In this document: positions 62,593-64,000 of the stretch, piece after piece | Layout of the letters: every line of letters begins with the position of its first letter | Numbering within the stretch: the stretch's first letter is position 1 | Assembly (NCBI GenBank): GCA_025612375.1 | Contig: JAAXKN010000020.1 | Coordinates: 17,378-81,377 of the forward strand | Length of the DNA stretch: 64,000 nucleotides | Direction: 5' to 3' | Origin: Ignavibacteria bacterium | Lineage (GTDB): Bacteria; Bacteroidota; Ignavibacteria; Ignavibacteriales; SURF-24 | The notes under the pieces: generated by a model | What the model was told of the DNA's origin: nothing | The model's input: the letters and a program-made list of their open reading frames with translations, nothing else | Database searches by the model: none | Program-made: the position numbers and the translations under genes

Positions 62593-63936
62593 ATGAAAAC
62601 AAGAAACATTATCAGATTTTCAATATATAACATCATTATTTGTCTTATTTTTGCGGCTTTTTATCCTGCCTTTGCACAGGAGCAGGAGAAAGAATATGAC
62701 ATAAAAAAGACCTATTACCCGAGCGGTAAACTGAAGACCGAGGGCGCTTATCATTGGGGTAAGCGTGAAGGCACATACAGGGAGTACTATGAGAGCGGGC
62801 AGCTCTGGAAGCTCTGGTATTTCCATGATGACAAGGAAGACGGCACTTCACAGTGGTACCTGGAAAATGGCAAGCTTACGATGGAATGGAACTATTCCAA
62901 CGGGAAGCTGGAAGGCACCTCAAAGTGGTATTACGAAACCGGGGAAGTCTGGGCTGAACCTAACTACATCAACAACATACAGGAAGGCATAACCAAAACG
63001 TACTACAAAAGCGGCAACGTTATGGGGCTCTGGAACTACCATGACGGAATATTAAACGGCCTTTCGCGCACATTCTTTGACGGCGGCGGCGTTGAGGTTG
63101 AAAAGTACTATATGGATGGAAAGCTTGAGGGCCCGAGCAGGACTTACTTTGAAAACGGGAAGGTTGCACTTGAAGCAAACTACAAAAACGATAAGCTTGA
63201 AGGTACTTCCAAACTGTTCTACATTGACGGAGCAATAAAGGTAATAGATACATACGAAAACGGGCAGATCATTAAAAGGGTCCGTTACGGCATCGACAAT
63301 AAGTTTGCCAAGGTTGAGGAAAGCTTTAAGGACTATTTTGACGACGGCATCTTAAAAAGCGAGATCTCTTTTAAGGATGGAAAGAAAAACGGGCCTGAAA
63401 AAACGTATTATAACAGCGGCTATATTAAATCGGAATTTAACTACCTGGACGGCAGGCCTGACGGGGTCTGCAAGACCTATCACGATTCGGGTTACGTTGA
63501 AACGGTTACGACCTATGAATCGGGTCTTAAGAAAGGCACAGCCTACGAATACGACAGTCTTGGGCGCGTTATTGCTGAAACAAATTACTATAAAGATGTT
63601 ATTCAGGGTATTGCAAAAACATTTTACCCGGACGGGAGCCTGAAGACAGAGAAATATTTTTCGGAAGGAAGGCCGGAAAAAGCCCGCGGGTACTATCAGA
63701 ACGGCAAGTTGGAGCATGAGGAAAACTATCACGACGGGGTTGTTGACGGCATGAAGACCTGGTATTTCCCGAATGGGGACGTTTCGCAGTACGCCTATTA
63801 CAGAAAGGGGCAGATAGACGGTGCCTATGTGAGCTATTACCAGAACGGGTTTGTAAAAAGCGAGGCAAAGTATGCAAACGGCAAGCTCCTTTCGGAAAGG
63901 GTTTATGATGAAAAGGGAAGGGTGCTGAAAAACTAA
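62593..63936 (+). CDS. Secreted MORN_2-repeat protein (YwqK-like)
   Basis: A 447-residue exported protein with a signal peptide ending near FYPAFAQ. The rest is sixteen full repeats plus a partial one of 23-24 residues with the MORN_2 pattern: YY-x2-G-x-L-K-x-E, then Y-x-D/N-G-K-x-D/E-G-x-x-K. One copy (around residue 235) is interrupted by an insertion of about 15 residues. The family is annotated as YwqK antitoxin-like, but those are short and cytoplasmic; no toxin is adjacent here. A structural or surface role is more likely. It is divergent from the thioesterase and ends at a strong terminator. Confidence 0.88.
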   Translation: MKTRNIIRFSIYNIIICLIFAAFYPAFAQEQEKEYDIKKTYYPSGKLKTEGAYHWGKREGTYREYYESGQLWKLWYFHDDKEDGTSQWYLENGKLTMEWNYSNGKLEGTSKWYYETGEVWAEPNYINNIQEGITKTYYKSGNVMGLWNYHDGILNGLSRTFFDGGGVEVEKYYMDGKLEGPSRTYFENGKVALEANYKNDKLEGTSKLFYIDGAIKVIDTYENGQIIKRVRYGIDNKFAKVEESFKDYFDDGILKSEISFKDGKKNGPEKTYYNSGYIKSEFNYLDGRPDGVCKTYHDSGYVETVTTYESGLKKGTAYEYDSLGRVIAETNYYKDVIQGIAKTFYPDGSLKTEKYFSEGRPEKARGYYQNGKLEHEENYHDGVVDGMKTWYFPNGDVSQYAYYRKGQIDGAYVSYYQNGFVKSEAKYANGKLLSERVYDEKGRVLKN

Positions 63937-63960
63937 ATTGCCCGGGAATTTGGGATATAA

Positions 63961-63998
63961 AAAAAGCAGAACGGATTTTGTCCGTTCTGCTTTTTTTG
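63961..63998. terminator. Strong bidirectional terminator at the window end
   Basis: AAAAAGCAGAACGGA pairs with TCCGTTCTGCTTTTT around a 5-base loop, and both strands end in T runs. It lies 25 bases after the MORN_2 gene. Confidence 0.9.
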
Positions 63999-64000
63999 TT

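Noticed and set aside
62593..63936. Toxin-antitoxin antitoxin YwqK
   Set aside because: The repeats match the family, but the protein is exported, very long, and has no toxin gene next to it.
1..64000. tRNA or rRNA genes, insertion sequences, prophage
   Set aside because: No cloverleaf-like segment, rRNA-like sequence, transposase or integrase frame was found in the gaps or genes that I read.

Overview
The window reads as a chromosomal segment from a member of the Ignavibacteria (Bacteroidota/Chlorobi side of the FCB group). The evidence is indirect but consistent. Two large secreted proteins end in the YPNPFNP / FPNPFNP type A sorting domain of the type IX secretion system (T9SS). There are also a GWxTD-domain protein, LytTR-type two-component systems, a complete-looking run of late menaquinone genes, a bacterial homologue of the archaeal DGGGP synthase, and weak or variable Shine-Dalgarno sites. 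No rRNA, tRNA, CRISPR array, prophage or intact insertion sequence was recognised.

Layout. 1-5.1 kb: housekeeping genes (zinc-ribbon protein, cdsA, rimO, a GWxTD protein, a PfkB-family sugar kinase), ending in a two-way terminator against a predicted metallopeptidase. 5.0-7.6 kb (minus): the metallopeptidase and a LytS/LytR-like kinase and regulator pair. 8.0-18.2 kb (plus): a small secreted protein, an Omp85-family outer-membrane protein, a UbiA/DGGGPS-like prenyltransferase, rnhB, yraN, an MCE/Mla lipid transporter (permease, ATPase, MCE protein) and uvrA. 18.2-23.5 kb: a tiny membrane protein, a highly repetitive Gly/Thr and His/Lys-rich secreted protein, an unknown 221-residue protein, a SpoIIE-type phosphatase, and an orphan MlaE permease on the minus strand.

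23.8-37.1 kb is the most coherent accessory region, a surface-glycan locus. The plus-strand run encodes a Wzz/BY-kinase, a UDP-sugar 4-epimerase, a Wzx flippase, a Wzy-like polymerase, a GT4 glycosyltransferase, a GT4-phosphoglycosyltransferase fusion (PglA-PglC-like) and a PglD-like acetyltransferase. The convergent minus-strand run encodes PglF-like and PglE-like enzymes. Together these give PglF, PglE, PglD and PglC equivalents, enough to make UDP-N,N'-diacetylbacillosamine or a close relative and load it on undecaprenyl phosphate. Wzx/Wzy/BY-kinase would then export and polymerise the glycan.

37.3-49.2 kb (minus): a 1910-residue T9SS substrate with three tandem LamG modules, a single-domain receiver, a LytTR regulator, a 999-residue multi-PAS/GAF histidine kinase, and a CPA2 antiporter fused to a PTS EIIA domain. 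49.5-55.8 kb (plus): ilvE with a leader hairpin, an alkaline phosphatase, an AEC transporter, a GH16 lipoprotein and a leucine-rich-repeat T9SS substrate. 55.8-56.0 kb holds a non-coding element made of tandem repeats and nested hairpins. 56.8-62.4 kb: menH-menB-menA-menC-menE with a convergent hot-dog thioesterase that could supply the DHNA-CoA hydrolase step; menF and menD are not in the window. The window ends with a secreted MORN_2-repeat protein and a strong two-way terminator.

The likeliest unusual biology is in three places: the glycan locus with its fused initiating enzyme, the repetitive His/Lys-rich exoprotein at 18.8-20.4 kb, and the hairpin element at 55.8-56.0 kb. Functions are inferred from motifs read by eye; no database search was possible.
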